Part shown: one piece after another, positions 9,522 to 18,513 of the stretch
Layout of the letters: each line of letters starts with the position of its first letter
How positions within the stretch are numbered: position 1 is the first letter of the stretch
Notes under the pieces: generated by a model
The model's input: the letters and a program-made list of their open reading frames with translations, nothing else
Database searches by the model: none
Told to the model about the DNA's origin: nothing
NCBI RefSeq assembly: GCF_029633825.1
Contig: NZ_CP090641.1
Location: 2,666,001-2,730,000, forward strand
Length of the DNA stretch: 64,000 nucleotides
Direction of reading: 5' to 3'
Origin: Burkholderia contaminans
GTDB lineage: Bacteria; Pseudomonadota; Gammaproteobacteria; Burkholderiales; Burkholderiaceae
Program-made: the position numbers and the translations under genes

Positions 9522-10481
9522 ATGAAAATTTCCGTGCTCGTTCCGACTTTTCGGCGTCCTGCCGACCTCGCGCGCTGCCTGCTGGCGCTGCAGCGGCAGC
9601 ATCGGCTGCCCGACGAGGTGATCGTCGTCGCGCGCCCGGAGGATGACGCCACGCACGAACGGCTCGCCGATCCGGCGGTCGGCGGCGCGCTGCCGCTGCG
9701 CATCGTGCCAGTCGACGTGCCGGGCCAGGTCGCCGCGCTGAACAAGGGGCTCGACTCGGCGAACGGCGACATCGTCGCGATCACCGACGACGACGCGGCG
9801 CCGCATCCCGACTGGCTCGCGCGCGTCGAGTCGGTGTTCGAAGCCGATCCGCGCGTGGGCGCGGTCGGCGGGCGCGACTGGGTGCACGAGAAGGGCCGCG
9901 TGCTCGACGAATCGCGCGAACGCGTCGGCCAGCTCACGCTGTCCGGCAAGATCGTCGGCAACCATCATCTCGGCGTGGGCGGCCTGCGCGAAGTCGACAT
10001 GCTGAAAGGCGCGAACATGAGCTACCGCCGCGCCGCGATCGAGCGGCTGCGCTTCGACACGCGGCTGCGCGGCGCCGGCGCGCAGGTGCACAACGACATG
10101 GGTTTCAGCATGCGCGTGCAGCGCGACGGCTGGAAGCTCGTCTACGACCCGGCGATCGCGGTCGATCATTTCCCGGCCGAGCGCTTCGACGACGATCGGC
10201 GCGATGCCGCGTCGCTGAATGCGATCAGCAACGGCGCGTACAACATGCACCTGATCCTGCGCGAGCATCTGCCGCCGGTCCGGCGCGAGATCGCGTGGTG
10301 GTGGTGGACGCTGGTCGGCACGCGCGTCTACCCGGGCCTCGCGCACGTGCTGCTGTCGCTGCATACGGCGCAGCGCGAGCGGATCCGCGAGCACTGGCGC
10401 GCGGTGCGCCGCGGTGCGCGCGATGCCCGCCGCGCGAACCTTGCCCCCCATCGTGCGGCGATGCCGCCGGTGACGTCTTGA
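9522..10481 (+). CDS. bceG: BceG, family 2 glycosyltransferase
   Basis: A cytoplasmic-face glycosyltransferase that adds one sugar to the lipid-linked cepacian unit. The 319-residue protein has the GT-A/GT2 fold start (ISVLVPTFRRPADL) and an acidic metal/nucleotide motif DDD at residues 89-91, plus a later FSMRVQRDGW block. The specific donor and linkage cannot be read from sequence. ATG 9522 is chosen because CAGGAGA lies about eight bases upstream; an earlier in-frame ATG at 9489 falls inside the bceF-bceG hairpin and lacks a ribosome site. Confidence 0.9.
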   Translation: MKISVLVPTFRRPADLARCLLALQRQHRLPDEVIVVARPEDDATHERLADPAVGGALPLRIVPVDVPGQVAALNKGLDSANGDIVAITDDDAAPHPDWLARVESVFEADPRVGAVGGRDWVHEKGRVLDESRERVGQLTLSGKIVGNHHLGVGGLREVDMLKGANMSYRRAAIERLRFDTRLRGAGAQVHNDMGFSMRVQRDGWKLVYDPAIAVDHFPAERFDDDRRDAASLNAISNGAYNMHLILREHLPPVRREIAWWWWTLVGTRVYPGLAHVLLSLHTAQRERIREHWRAVRRGARDARRANLAPHRAAMPPVTS

Positions 10482-10524
10482 ACGGCTTGCGCGCCCCGCG
10501 CGCGGCCACCCACGGAGGGCTCGC

Positions 10525-11673
10525 ATGACTGCAACGAAAGCTGCAACCAACGTCCACGTTCACCTGTTTTACGGCGCCGATCCGCGTACCTACCGGAAAG
10601 GCGAGAACATCGGCTGCCTGTACGGCTATCACCATGCCGAATCCGACGAATTCCGGCTGACCTATTCGCAGGACGGCGGCGAGAGCCGCGTCGCCAGCCT
10701 CGCGCGCCGCGCGCTGAAGGCGGCGCTCGGCTTCGACGTCGTGCATGCGTGGCGCAACCGCGCCGCGCTGCTGAACACCGACGTGATCTGGACGCACACG
10801 GAACAGGAGCATCTGGCCGCTTCGCTGATCCTGAAGCTGGCCGGCGAGCAGGGCAAGCGCCCGCTGCTGCTCGCGCAGAGCGTATGGCTGTTCGACAAGT
10901 GGAACAGCTTCGGCGGCCCGCGCCGCTGGCTGTACCGCAAGCTGATCGCGCGCGCCGACGCGCTGACCACGCTGGCCCGCGACAACGCCGAGCTGTGCCG
11001 CCGCTATCTCGGCCGCGATGCCGAGTTCGTCTACTACGGGCTGAACACGCAGGATTTCCCGATCACCGAGCCGCGGCAATGGCAACCGAACCGGCCGCTG
11101 CGGATCGCGGCGATCGGCAACGACCGCGACCGCGACTGGCGCACGTTCCTCGCCGCGTTCGGCGGTGACGAGCGCTACGACGTGCGGCTCGCGACGCGCC
11201 GCCGCGTGCCGCGCGAGTGGCATGCGCCGAACGTGAAGATCGGCTCGGCATCGGGGCTCGCGAAACAGCACGAGCTGTACGCGTGGGCCGACGTGATCGT
11301 CGTGCCGCTGCGGCCGAACTTCCATGCGTCGGGCATCACGGTGATGCTCGAGGCGGCCGCCGTCGGCAAGCCGATGATCGTGTCGGATGTCGGCGGGCTC
11401 AGCGACTACTTCCCGCACGATACGGCCGCTTATGTGCCTGCGTTCGACGCGCAGGCGATGCGCCAGGCCGCCGATCGCTTCGTGGCCGATCCGGTCGCGG
11501 CGCTTGCGTGCGCGCAGGCCGCCGCGGCGTGCCTGCGCGATCGCGACCTGACCACGCAGGCGTTCGCCGAGCAGCACGTGCGGATCACGCGCGACATGCT
11601 GCGCCGGCGCCGCACGCCGGCTGCCGCGGGCCTGGCGATGCCGCTCGCGGATTCGCGCCCGTCGTCGCGGTGA
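10525..11673 (+). CDS. bceH: BceH, glycosyltransferase (GT-B type)
   Basis: A 382-residue predicted retaining glycosyltransferase of the GT4-like GT-B group, placed in the cepacian operon. The C-terminal half contains the nucleotide-sugar domain with VPLRPNFHASGITVMLEAAA followed by GKPMIVSDVGG, the usual E-x7-E-like region. The N-terminal half has no signal or membrane segment. CGGAGGG seven bases before ATG 10525 fixes the start. It is separated from bceG by 43 bases and from bceI by 10, so it is surely cotranscribed. The acceptor and donor are unknown from this view. Confidence 0.88.
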   Translation: MTATKAATNVHVHLFYGADPRTYRKGENIGCLYGYHHAESDEFRLTYSQDGGESRVASLARRALKAALGFDVVHAWRNRAALLNTDVIWTHTEQEHLAASLILKLAGEQGKRPLLLAQSVWLFDKWNSFGGPRRWLYRKLIARADALTTLARDNAELCRRYLGRDAEFVYYGLNTQDFPITEPRQWQPNRPLRIAAIGNDRDRDWRTFLAAFGGDERYDVRLATRRRVPREWHAPNVKIGSASGLAKQHELYAWADVIVVPLRPNFHASGITVMLEAAAVGKPMIVSDVGGLSDYFPHDTAAYVPAFDAQAMRQAADRFVADPVAALACAQAAAACLRDRDLTTQAFAEQHVRITRDMLRRRRTPAAAGLAMPLADSRPSSR

Positions 11674-11683
11674 GAGCGGATCG

Positions 11684-13150
11684 ATGAGTACGATTGCCGC
11701 CGAACGCGCACCGTCGCGCAAACGCAACTGGCTTCCCGAGCCGAAGCACTGGGTCGGGCAGGCCGGACTGTGGACGTTCACGGCCGCGTTGATCGCCATT
11801 CACCAGGGCAAGGTGCTGACGCTCGCGTTTCCGGTGCTGGCCATCGCGGTCGGCATCTGGCTGTATTTCAAGAGCCCGGCGCGCTACGTCGGCTTCATGT
11901 GGTGGGTGTGGTTCCTGAGCCCGGAAGTGCGGCGTCTCGCCGACTGGTCGAAGGGCGCGTTCACGCCGACGAGCCTGATCCAGGTCGCGCCGCTCGCGGT
12001 GACGATGATCGCCGGCCTCGGGCTGATCCGGCATTACCGCGTGCTCGCGCAGCGGCGCGGGATCCCGATCCTGCTGATGCTGTTCGGGCTCACGTATGCG
12101 TACCTCGTCGGGATCGTGTCGAGCGGCGTGATGGCCGCGACCTACGACCTCGCGAACTGGGTGTATCCGGTGCTGATCGGCTTTCACATCATGGTCAACG
12201 CGCGCGACTACCCCGAGTACCGCGACGTGCTGCTGTCCACGTTCATGTGGGGCATGCTCGTGATGGGCCTGTACGGCATCGTGCAGTACTTCGTGATGCC
12301 ACAGTGGGACGTGCTGTGGATGATCGGTTCCGACATGGGCTCGCAGGGCGAGCCGGTGCCGTACGGCGTGCGCGTGTTCAGCACGATGAATTCGTCCGGG
12401 CCGTTCGCGTTCGCGATGATGGGCGCGCTGGTGTTCGTGCTCGCGGCGCCGCAGAAGATCCGCTGGTTCGCCGGGGCAGCCGGTTTCGTGTCGTTCGCGC
12501 TGTGTCTCGTGCGCTCGACGTGGGGCGGCTGGGTGATCGCGCTCGCGATCCAGCTCGCGCAGTCGAACAACCGCGTGCGGATGCGGATCCTGATCAGCGG
12601 CGTCGTGCTGGTCGGCCTGTGCGTGCCGCTGCTGACCGTCGGGCCGGTGGCCGACCGTCTCGGCGCGCGTCTGCAGTCGATCACGAACCTGAAGGACGAC
12701 CGCAGCTACGACGACCGCAACAAGTTCTACGCCACCTTCGCGCAGACGGCGTTCACCGACGTCGCCGGCGAAGGGATGGGCGCGACGGGTGCATCCACGA
12801 AGCTGTCGAGCGACAGCGGCGAGCTCGGCAAGTACGGCAGCTTCGACAGCGGCGTGATGAACGTGCCGTTCGTGCTCGGCTGGCCCGGCACGCTGCTGTA
12901 CCTCTCGGGCGTCGTGATGCTGTTCGGCCGCACGCTGCGCGCGGCTTTCAAGCTGCGCAAGGACAAGTTCGTCGGCGCGTGCCTGAGCCTGTGCCTGTCG
13001 ACCTTCGCGATGCTCGTGTTCACGAACTCGCTGATCGGCACGGGCGGCCTGCTGATGTTCACAGCCATTTTTTCGATTCTTTCCGCGGCGCACTGGCAAA
13101 AGGCACAACGCCTGCTGGCCGCCGCGCGTTTACGGGGAGGCGACCATTGA
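11684..13150 (+). CDS. bceI: BceI, Wzy-like polysaccharide polymerase
   Basis: A multi-pass inner-membrane protein expected to polymerise flipped cepacian repeat units at the periplasmic face. The 488 residues are dominated by about ten or more hydrophobic segments with a large loop around residues 330-395 containing YDDRNKFYATF and GMGATGAS, the pattern of O-antigen ligase/polymerase proteins. Wzy proteins share little sequence, so the call depends on topology and on its place among the glycosyltransferases. The stop overlaps the TTG start of bceJ (TTGA), indicating coupled translation. Confidence 0.85.
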   Translation: MSTIAAERAPSRKRNWLPEPKHWVGQAGLWTFTAALIAIHQGKVLTLAFPVLAIAVGIWLYFKSPARYVGFMWWVWFLSPEVRRLADWSKGAFTPTSLIQVAPLAVTMIAGLGLIRHYRVLAQRRGIPILLMLFGLTYAYLVGIVSSGVMAATYDLANWVYPVLIGFHIMVNARDYPEYRDVLLSTFMWGMLVMGLYGIVQYFVMPQWDVLWMIGSDMGSQGEPVPYGVRVFSTMNSSGPFAFAMMGALVFVLAAPQKIRWFAGAAGFVSFALCLVRSTWGGWVIALAIQLAQSNNRVRMRILISGVVLVGLCVPLLTVGPVADRLGARLQSITNLKDDRSYDDRNKFYATFAQTAFTDVAGEGMGATGASTKLSSDSGELGKYGSFDSGVMNVPFVLGWPGTLLYLSGVVMLFGRTLRAAFKLRKDKFVGACLSLCLSTFAMLVFTNSLIGTGGLLMFTAIFSILSAAHWQKAQRLLAAARLRGGDH

Positions 13151-14331
13151 GAATCGCGATCGTCACGCACGTCGTGCGACATAACGACGGGCAGGGCCGC
13201 GTCAATTACGAAATCGCGCGCGCGGCGCTGGCCGAGAACTACGAGGTCACGCTGGTCGCGTCGCATGTCGCGCCCGAACTGCTGGCCGACCCGCGCGTGC
13301 GCTGGGTGCCCGTGAAGGTCGGCGGCTTCTGGCCGTCGAATCTGGTCAAGCAGCAGGTGTTCGCGCTGAAGAGCGCGGCCTGGCTACGCGCGCACCGCAG
13401 CGAATACGACGTGCTGCACGTGAACGGCTTCATTTCGTGGATCAAGGCCGACGTGAATACCGCGCACTTCGTGCACGGCGGCTGGTTCAAGAGTCCGTAC
13501 TATCCGTTCGGGCCGACGAAGGGGCTGTGGTCGGCCTACCAGTACGTCTATACGCGCGTGAACACCACGCTTGAGCGCTGGGCGTACCGGCGTTCGCGCG
13601 CGATCACGGCCGTGTCGCAGAAGGTGGCCGACGAGATCGCCGGGCTCGGCATCGACAGCCGCAAGATCAGCGTGATCTACAACGGTGTCGACGCCGGCGC
13701 GTTCGCGGGGGCACAGGCCGACCGCGCGGCGTTCAAGCTGCCGGACGATGCATTCCTGCTGCTGTTCGTCGGCGACCTGCGCACGCCGCGCAAGAACCTC
13801 GGCACCGTGCTGAAGGCGCTGACGAAGCTGCCGGCGAACGTGCACCTGGCGGTGGCGGGCTACTTGCCCGGCAGCCCGTATCCGGACGAGGCACGGGCGC
13901 TCGGCATCGATTCGCGCGTGCATTTCCTCGGTCTCGTGAAGAACATGCCGACGCTGATGCGCTCGGTCGACGCGTACGTGTTCCCGTCGCGCTACGAAGC
14001 GATGAGCCTGTCGCTGCTCGAGGCGATGGCGGCCGGGCTGCCGGTCGTCACCGCGCGCACGGCGGGCGGTGCGGAAATCATCACGCGCGAATGCGGGATC
14101 GTGCTGGAGGATCCGGACGATCCGGCGGCGCTCGCGCAGGCGATCGGCTCGCTCGCGGTGTCGCGCGACACCTGTCGCGCGATGGGTGACGCCGCCCGCG
14201 AACTGATGACCCGTTTCGGCTGGGCGCACATGGGCGCCCAGTATGTCGCGCTCTACCGGCGCATCGGCCAACCCACGCAGCCGTCCGCATTCGAGCGGGC
14301 CGAGCATGCAGTCACGCAGGAGCAAACGTGA
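13147..14331 (+). CDS. bceJ: BceJ, glycosyltransferase family 4
   Basis: A GT-B glycosyltransferase of 394 residues for cepacian side-chain or backbone assembly. The N-terminus LRIAIVTHVVRHNDGQGR is a typical GT4 acceptor domain. The C-terminal part has SVIYNGVD, FVGDLRTPRKNL and FPSRYEAMSLSLLEAMAAG, the last holding the E-x7-E catalytic region. The start is TTG 13147, not ATG: GGGGAGG sits six bases upstream and the codon overlaps the bceI stop. The frame stays open upstream but only as a shadow of bceI. Confidence 0.9.
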   Translation: MRIAIVTHVVRHNDGQGRVNYEIARAALAENYEVTLVASHVAPELLADPRVRWVPVKVGGFWPSNLVKQQVFALKSAAWLRAHRSEYDVLHVNGFISWIKADVNTAHFVHGGWFKSPYYPFGPTKGLWSAYQYVYTRVNTTLERWAYRRSRAITAVSQKVADEIAGLGIDSRKISVIYNGVDAGAFAGAQADRAAFKLPDDAFLLLFVGDLRTPRKNLGTVLKALTKLPANVHLAVAGYLPGSPYPDEARALGIDSRVHFLGLVKNMPTLMRSVDAYVFPSRYEAMSLSLLEAMAAGLPVVTARTAGGAEIITRECGIVLEDPDDPAALAQAIGSLAVSRDTCRAMGDAARELMTRFGWAHMGAQYVALYRRIGQPTQPSAFERAEHAVTQEQT

Positions 14332-15497
14332 TGTCCCAATCTTCCCGGCCGATCAAATCGTTGCAAATCGGCATGCACTGGTTCCCCGAACGTGCGGGCG
14401 GCCTCGACCGGATGTACTACTCGCTCGTCGGCGCGCTGCCGGGCGCGGGCGTCGAGGTGCGCGGGCTCGTCGCCGGCTCCCCGAAAGTCGCCGACGACAC
14501 CGACGGTGCGATCCAGGGCTTCGGCCCCGCATCGGAGTCGCTTGCACGCCGGATGCTCGCCGCGCGCCGCGCGTTGCGCGAGGAGATCCGCAGCGAGCGG
14601 CCTGACGTGATCTCGTCGCACTTCGCGCTGTACACGTTCCCGGGTCTCGACGTCACGCGCGGGATTCCGCAGGTGTCGCATTTCCAGGGGCCGTGGGCCG
14701 ACGAAAGCCAGGTCGAGGGCGCTGCGTCGCTCGGCCAGCGCGCGAAGCGCTATCTCGAACAGGCCGTCTATACGCGTTCGTCGCGGTTGATCGTGCTGTC
14801 GCAGGCGTTCGGCCAGATCCTGACGAACCGCTACGGGATCGATCCGTCACGCGTGCGCGTGATTCCGGGCTGCGTCGATACCGCGCAGTTCGATACGCCG
14901 CTCACGCCGGCCGAGGCGCGGCACAAGCTGCAGTTGCCGCAGGACCGGCCGATCGTGCTGGCCGTGCGCCGGCTCGTGCGGCGCATGGGGCTGGAGGACC
15001 TGATCGATGCGATCGGTCTCCTCAAGCACCGTCACCCGGACGTGCTGCTGCTGATCGCCGGCAAGGGCAAGATCGGCGAGGAACTGCAGCAGCGCATCGA
15101 TGCGGCGGGGCTCCAGGATAACGTGAAGCTGCTCGGCTTCGTGCCCGACAACCATCTCGCGGCGCTGTACCGCGCGGCGACGGTCAGCGTCGTGCCGACG
15201 GTCGCGCTCGAAGGCTTCGGGCTGATCACCGTCGAATCGCTCGCGTCCGGCACGCCCGTGCTGGTCACGCCGGTCGGCGGGCTGCCGGAGGCGGTGGCCG
15301 GGCTGTCCAACGATCTCGTGCTGCCCTCCACGGGCGCGGACGCGATCGCGGAAGGGCTCGGCGCCGCGCTGTCGGGGGCGATCAGGCTGCCCGACGAAGC
15401 CGCGTGCAAGCGCTATGCACGGGATCATTTCGACAACGCGGTGATCGCGCGGCGCGTTGCCGGCGTGTACGAAGAGGCGATCCAGGCCGCAGGTTGA
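14331..15497 (+). CDS. bceK: BceK, glycosyltransferase family 4
   Basis: The last gene of the rightward bce run. It is a 388-residue GT-B glycosyltransferase with the glycine-rich acceptor loop near the N-terminus (ERAGGLDRMYYSL) and the donor-site block VPTVALEGFGLITVESLASG. ATG 14331 is chosen over the adjoining GTG 14328 because AGGAG lies eight bases before it; either way it overlaps the bceJ stop. A strong GC hairpin follows 77 bases after the stop. Its sugar specificity is not readable. Confidence 0.9.
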   Translation: MSQSSRPIKSLQIGMHWFPERAGGLDRMYYSLVGALPGAGVEVRGLVAGSPKVADDTDGAIQGFGPASESLARRMLAARRALREEIRSERPDVISSHFALYTFPGLDVTRGIPQVSHFQGPWADESQVEGAASLGQRAKRYLEQAVYTRSSRLIVLSQAFGQILTNRYGIDPSRVRVIPGCVDTAQFDTPLTPAEARHKLQLPQDRPIVLAVRRLVRRMGLEDLIDAIGLLKHRHPDVLLLIAGKGKIGEELQQRIDAAGLQDNVKLLGFVPDNHLAALYRAATVSVVPTVALEGFGLITVESLASGTPVLVTPVGGLPEAVAGLSNDLVLPSTGADAIAEGLGAALSGAIRLPDEAACKRYARDHFDNAVIARRVAGVYEEAIQAAG

Positions 15498-15573
15498 GCG
15501 CGACGCGGCGCGCTACCTGCGTGCCGAACCGAAAGCCGAACCGGCGGCGCGTGCGTGCATGGCCGGTTCGCAT

Positions 15574-15602
15574 GCCGGCCCGCCCGCAGAGGGCGGGCCG
15601 GC
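15574..15602. terminator. terminator hairpin ending the bce operon
   Basis: GCCGGCCCGCCC (15574-15585) and GGGCGGGCCGGC (15591-15602) form a perfect 12-bp stem with loop GCAGA. It lies between the convergent ends of bceK and the MFS gene. The T-tract is poor (CACTTCTCC), but the stem is very stable. Confidence 0.75.
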
Positions 15603-15636
15603 CACTTCTCCCTCCGATACACGGTGCCGGCACGTG

Positions 15637-16871
15637 TCACGCGCGCCTGAGCGTGGCGGCCCACACGCCGAGCGCGGCCACGCTCACGACCGCGCCGAGC
15701 ACGCAGACGCCGGTCCATCCGGCGCGCGCATACATCATCGTCGACGCAATCGCGCCGAGCCCGCTGCCGGCCGAATAGAACAGCATGTAGCAGCCGACGA
15801 GGCGCGCATGCGCATCGGGCCGCGCGCCGAGAATCATGCTCTGGTTGACGACGTGGACGGCCTGCCCGCCGACATCGAGCAGCACGATGCCGACGATCAG
15901 CCATGCAATCGACGTATCGCCGAACGCGAGCGGCAGCCATGAGCACGCAAGCAGCGCGAGCGCGACACCGGTCGTCGCTTCGCCGCGCCCGCGGTCCGCG
16001 AGCCGGCCCGCGTGGGCGGCCGCCGCCGCACCCAGTGCGCCGACGAGCCCGAACGCGCCGATCTGCGTATGCGACATCGCGTGCGGCGGTGCGCTCAGCG
16101 GCAGCACCAGCGCGCTCCAGAAGATGCTGAACGCCGCGAACATCAGCAGCGCGATCGCGCCACGCACGCGCAGCACGCGTTCATCGCGCAGCAGCGACAC
16201 CATCGATCGCAGCAGCGCCGCGTAGCCGATGCGCTCGTGCGGGCCGTTCTCGTCCGGCAGCAGCCGCGACAGCACGACGAGCATCGCGATCGCGAGCGCG
16301 CCCGACACCGGTAGACGGCCCGCCAGCCCGCGATGTCGGTGACGACGCCCGCCAGCGAGCGCGCGGCCAGCAACCCGACCACGACGCCGCCCTGTGCGGC
16401 GCCCACCACGCGCCCGCGTTCGCCGGCGCCCGCGAGCGCCGCGGAGCACGCGATCAGCCCTTGCGTCATCGCGGTCCCGAGCAGCCCCACCGCGACCATC
16501 CCGGCCAGCAGCGCGATACGCGTCGACGACGCGGCGACGCCGATGCAGGCCGCCGTCAGCAGCAGAAGCTGCACGGTGATCAGGCGCTTGCGGCTCAGCA
16601 GGTCGCCGAGCGGCACGACGAACAGCAGCGCGAGTGCACAGCCGAGCTGCGTCGCCGTGATCACGCCGCCGACGGCTGCCTGCGATACGCCGAAATCCCG
16701 CGCGATCGAATCGAGCAGCGGCTGCGCGTAGTAGACGTTCGCGACACTGGCCGCGCAGCAGATGGCCAGCAACGCGACGCGCGCCGCGGACAGGCGGCCG
16801 CCGTCGGCCGGATGCGCGGCATGTGTCGGTACGTTCGATGCGACGGTGCCGGAATGACAGGAAGACTCCAT
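15637..16871 (-). pseudogene. MFS transporter (DHA1-like), split by a frameshift
   Basis: A 12-helix drug or metabolite exporter when whole. Reading from ATG 16871 (GAGGAA upstream) gives MESSCHSG, then helices with VANVYYAQPLLDSIARDF, GDLLSRKRLI (motif A) and GWRAVY. At about 16308-16310 the coding passes to another frame, which continues VSGALAIAMLVVLSRLLPDENG and more helices to the stop at 15637. One base appears to be missing after TACCG: restoring it would read Tyr-Arg-Val-Ser. The protein is otherwise full length (about 410 residues), so this is a fresh pseudogene or a sequencing error. It is divergent from the HxlR regulator, its probable repressor. Confidence 0.8.
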
Positions 16872-16891
16872 GGGTTTCCTCGTGCAATGTA

Positions 16892-16944
16892 GTTGCAAAT
16901 TGAAACTGATGTGGAGTGTAGGAAAAGTAGTTTTAAAATGCAAC
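16892..16944. promoter_or_regulatory. inverted-repeat operator between MFS gene and HxlR regulator
   Basis: GTTGCAAATTGAAACT (16892-16907) and AGTTTTAAAATGCAAC (16929-16944) are imperfect reverse complements, 13 of 16 positions matching, with 21 bases between. The pair lies in the 154-bp divergent gap, the expected place for an HxlR-family dimer to control both genes. Confidence 0.65.
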
Positions 16945-17025
16945 CTGCTGTGCGGCGGGCGAGATGTCCGCGCACGGATGGCCGGCGCTGCTGCGAAGGT
17001 GGCCGGCAAGATTGCGGAGAGGAAC

Positions 17026-17496
17026 ATGGCCAGGCAGAAAAGTCTTGCGGATTCGCCGTGCCCGGTGGCGCGGGCGACCGATATCGTCGGCGATCGCTGG
17101 GCGTTGCTGATCGTGCGCGATGCGTTCGACGGCCTGCGCCGGTTCGGCGATTTCCGCGCGAGCCTCGGTGTCGCGAGCAACATCCTGTCCGACCGGCTGA
17201 AGATGCTGGTGGACGCCGGCGTGTTCGACGTCGTGCCGGCATCCGACGGCACCGCGTATCAGGAATACGCGCTGACCAAAAAGGGCGAAGGGCTGTTTCC
17301 GGTGATCGTGATGCTGAGGCAGTGGGGCGAGGCGCACCTGTTCGCGCGCGGCGAGCCGCATTCGGTGCTGGTCGACCGCAGCACGGGGCGCGCGGTCCGC
17401 AAGCTCGCGCTGCGGCATGACGACGGCCGGCCTTTGAAGGCGGCGGAGACGGTCGTGAGGAAGGTCGGTGACGACGCCGGCAAGACGCGTCAGTGA
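17026..17496 (+). CDS. HxlR-family winged-helix transcriptional regulator
   Basis: A DNA-binding regulator of 156 residues with the HxlR pattern: CPVARATDIVGDRWALLIVRDA, then FGDFRASLGVASNILSDRLKML (recognition helix) and the wing YQEYALTKKGEGLFPVI. It probably represses the divergent MFS transporter in response to a small molecule, a common arrangement for this family. Start ATG 17026 is directly preceded by GGAGAGGAAC. In-frame starts upstream at 16870 and 16980 would add a non-conserved tail that runs over the operator, so they are less likely. Confidence 0.88.
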   Translation: MARQKSLADSPCPVARATDIVGDRWALLIVRDAFDGLRRFGDFRASLGVASNILSDRLKMLVDAGVFDVVPASDGTAYQEYALTKKGEGLFPVIVMLRQWGEAHLFARGEPHSVLVDRSTGRAVRKLALRHDDGRPLKAAETVVRKVGDDAGKTRQ

Positions 17497-17564
17497 GCGT
17501 CATGTGCGATGGCCGCACCGTCGGATAGACTGTCGCGATCGTCGTTGACCGGAGCCGCATTGCC

Positions 17565-18500
17565 ATGTCCCACCCGCTGGATTCCGCCGGCTATCGGCGA
17601 TTGCTCGACCTGCAGCGTCGCATCCACGACTACTGCGAGCGCGAGGGCGCCGAGGACGGGCGCGATCATTCCGATCCGGCCGAGCCGTTGTGGCCGACCG
17701 ATTTCAACCACGTCACCGTCGCGCCGATGCGGGCCGGGCTGCATGTCCGGTACTTCGGCGGCGCTTGGGACGAACCGTTCGACTGGACGCTGCAATGCCT
17801 TGCAGAGCGGGACGTCGCGGATCTCGTCACCGACCTCGCGTTCAGCGGTCTGGACGAAGGCGCCAACGGCTCGCGCGAATGGGATTTCGGTCCGCTGCTC
17901 GATTCGGATGGGCGTTTCCCGATGCTGCGCTCGCTGTATGTGCGGCCGACCGAGCCGGCCGATCACAACCAGTCGATGATCGTGCGCCGCGGCCTGATCA
18001 TGCAGGAGGGCGGCGAGATTGCCCGCTTTGCTGCGAAGGCGCCGTTTCTCACCGAGCTGACGGTGCCGAATGCGCCCGACGCGCATTTCTTCGACGTACC
18101 GCTTGCGCATCTCGAGCGGCTGCGCATCGGTGGCGGAGATGACACGCAGCAGTTCATCGAGCATCTGGCCGGCAGCGACAACCTGTCGTCGCTCGGCTGG
18201 CTCGATTTCTCGGAATCGACCGCGTTGCATTCGACGTGGAAGCGCGAGCGCGACGCCGGCAGCGTGACGTCGTTCGACGCCTACGAGCGCTTGCTGAAGA
18301 GCCCCGCTGGCCAGCGGCTCCACAGGCTGACACTGAGAAATACCTGTCTCGATCGAGAAGCGCTCGACGCGCTGCAGGCCCTGCATCCGCGCTTGTCGTT
18401 GATGGTGATCCAGGCCGGCACCGGTGGTTACGTGAGTCATTTCAAGGACAACGTGTTTCCGTCGCGTCACCTGATCCAGCGCGACCCCGGCGACGCGTGA
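17565..18500 (+). CDS. hypothetical protein, leucine-rich-repeat-like
   Basis: A 311-residue soluble protein that I cannot assign to a named family. The middle and C-terminal parts show loosely repeating LxxLxL pieces (FLTELTVPNAPDAHFFDV, LERLRIGG, LSSLGWLDFS, LHRLTLRNTCLDREALDALQ) about 25-45 residues apart, resembling the leucine-rich-repeat proteins of the STM4015 type. It lacks a signal peptide and membrane segments. GGAG precedes ATG 17565 by ten bases. It stands between HxlR and a convergent MFS gene without an obvious operon partner. Confidence 0.7.
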   Translation: MSHPLDSAGYRRLLDLQRRIHDYCEREGAEDGRDHSDPAEPLWPTDFNHVTVAPMRAGLHVRYFGGAWDEPFDWTLQCLAERDVADLVTDLAFSGLDEGANGSREWDFGPLLDSDGRFPMLRSLYVRPTEPADHNQSMIVRRGLIMQEGGEIARFAAKAPFLTELTVPNAPDAHFFDVPLAHLERLRIGGGDDTQQFIEHLAGSDNLSSLGWLDFSESTALHSTWKRERDAGSVTSFDAYERLLKSPAGQRLHRLTLRNTCLDREALDALQALHPRLSLMVIQAGTGGYVSHFKDNVFPSRHLIQRDPGDA

Positions 18501-18513
18501 CCGCACGCGTGGT

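Noticed and set aside
7157..9961. A 934-codon frame antisense to bceF and bceG
   Set aside because: It is a mirror of two well-supported genes with no recognisable domain; mirror frames arise from the third-position bias.
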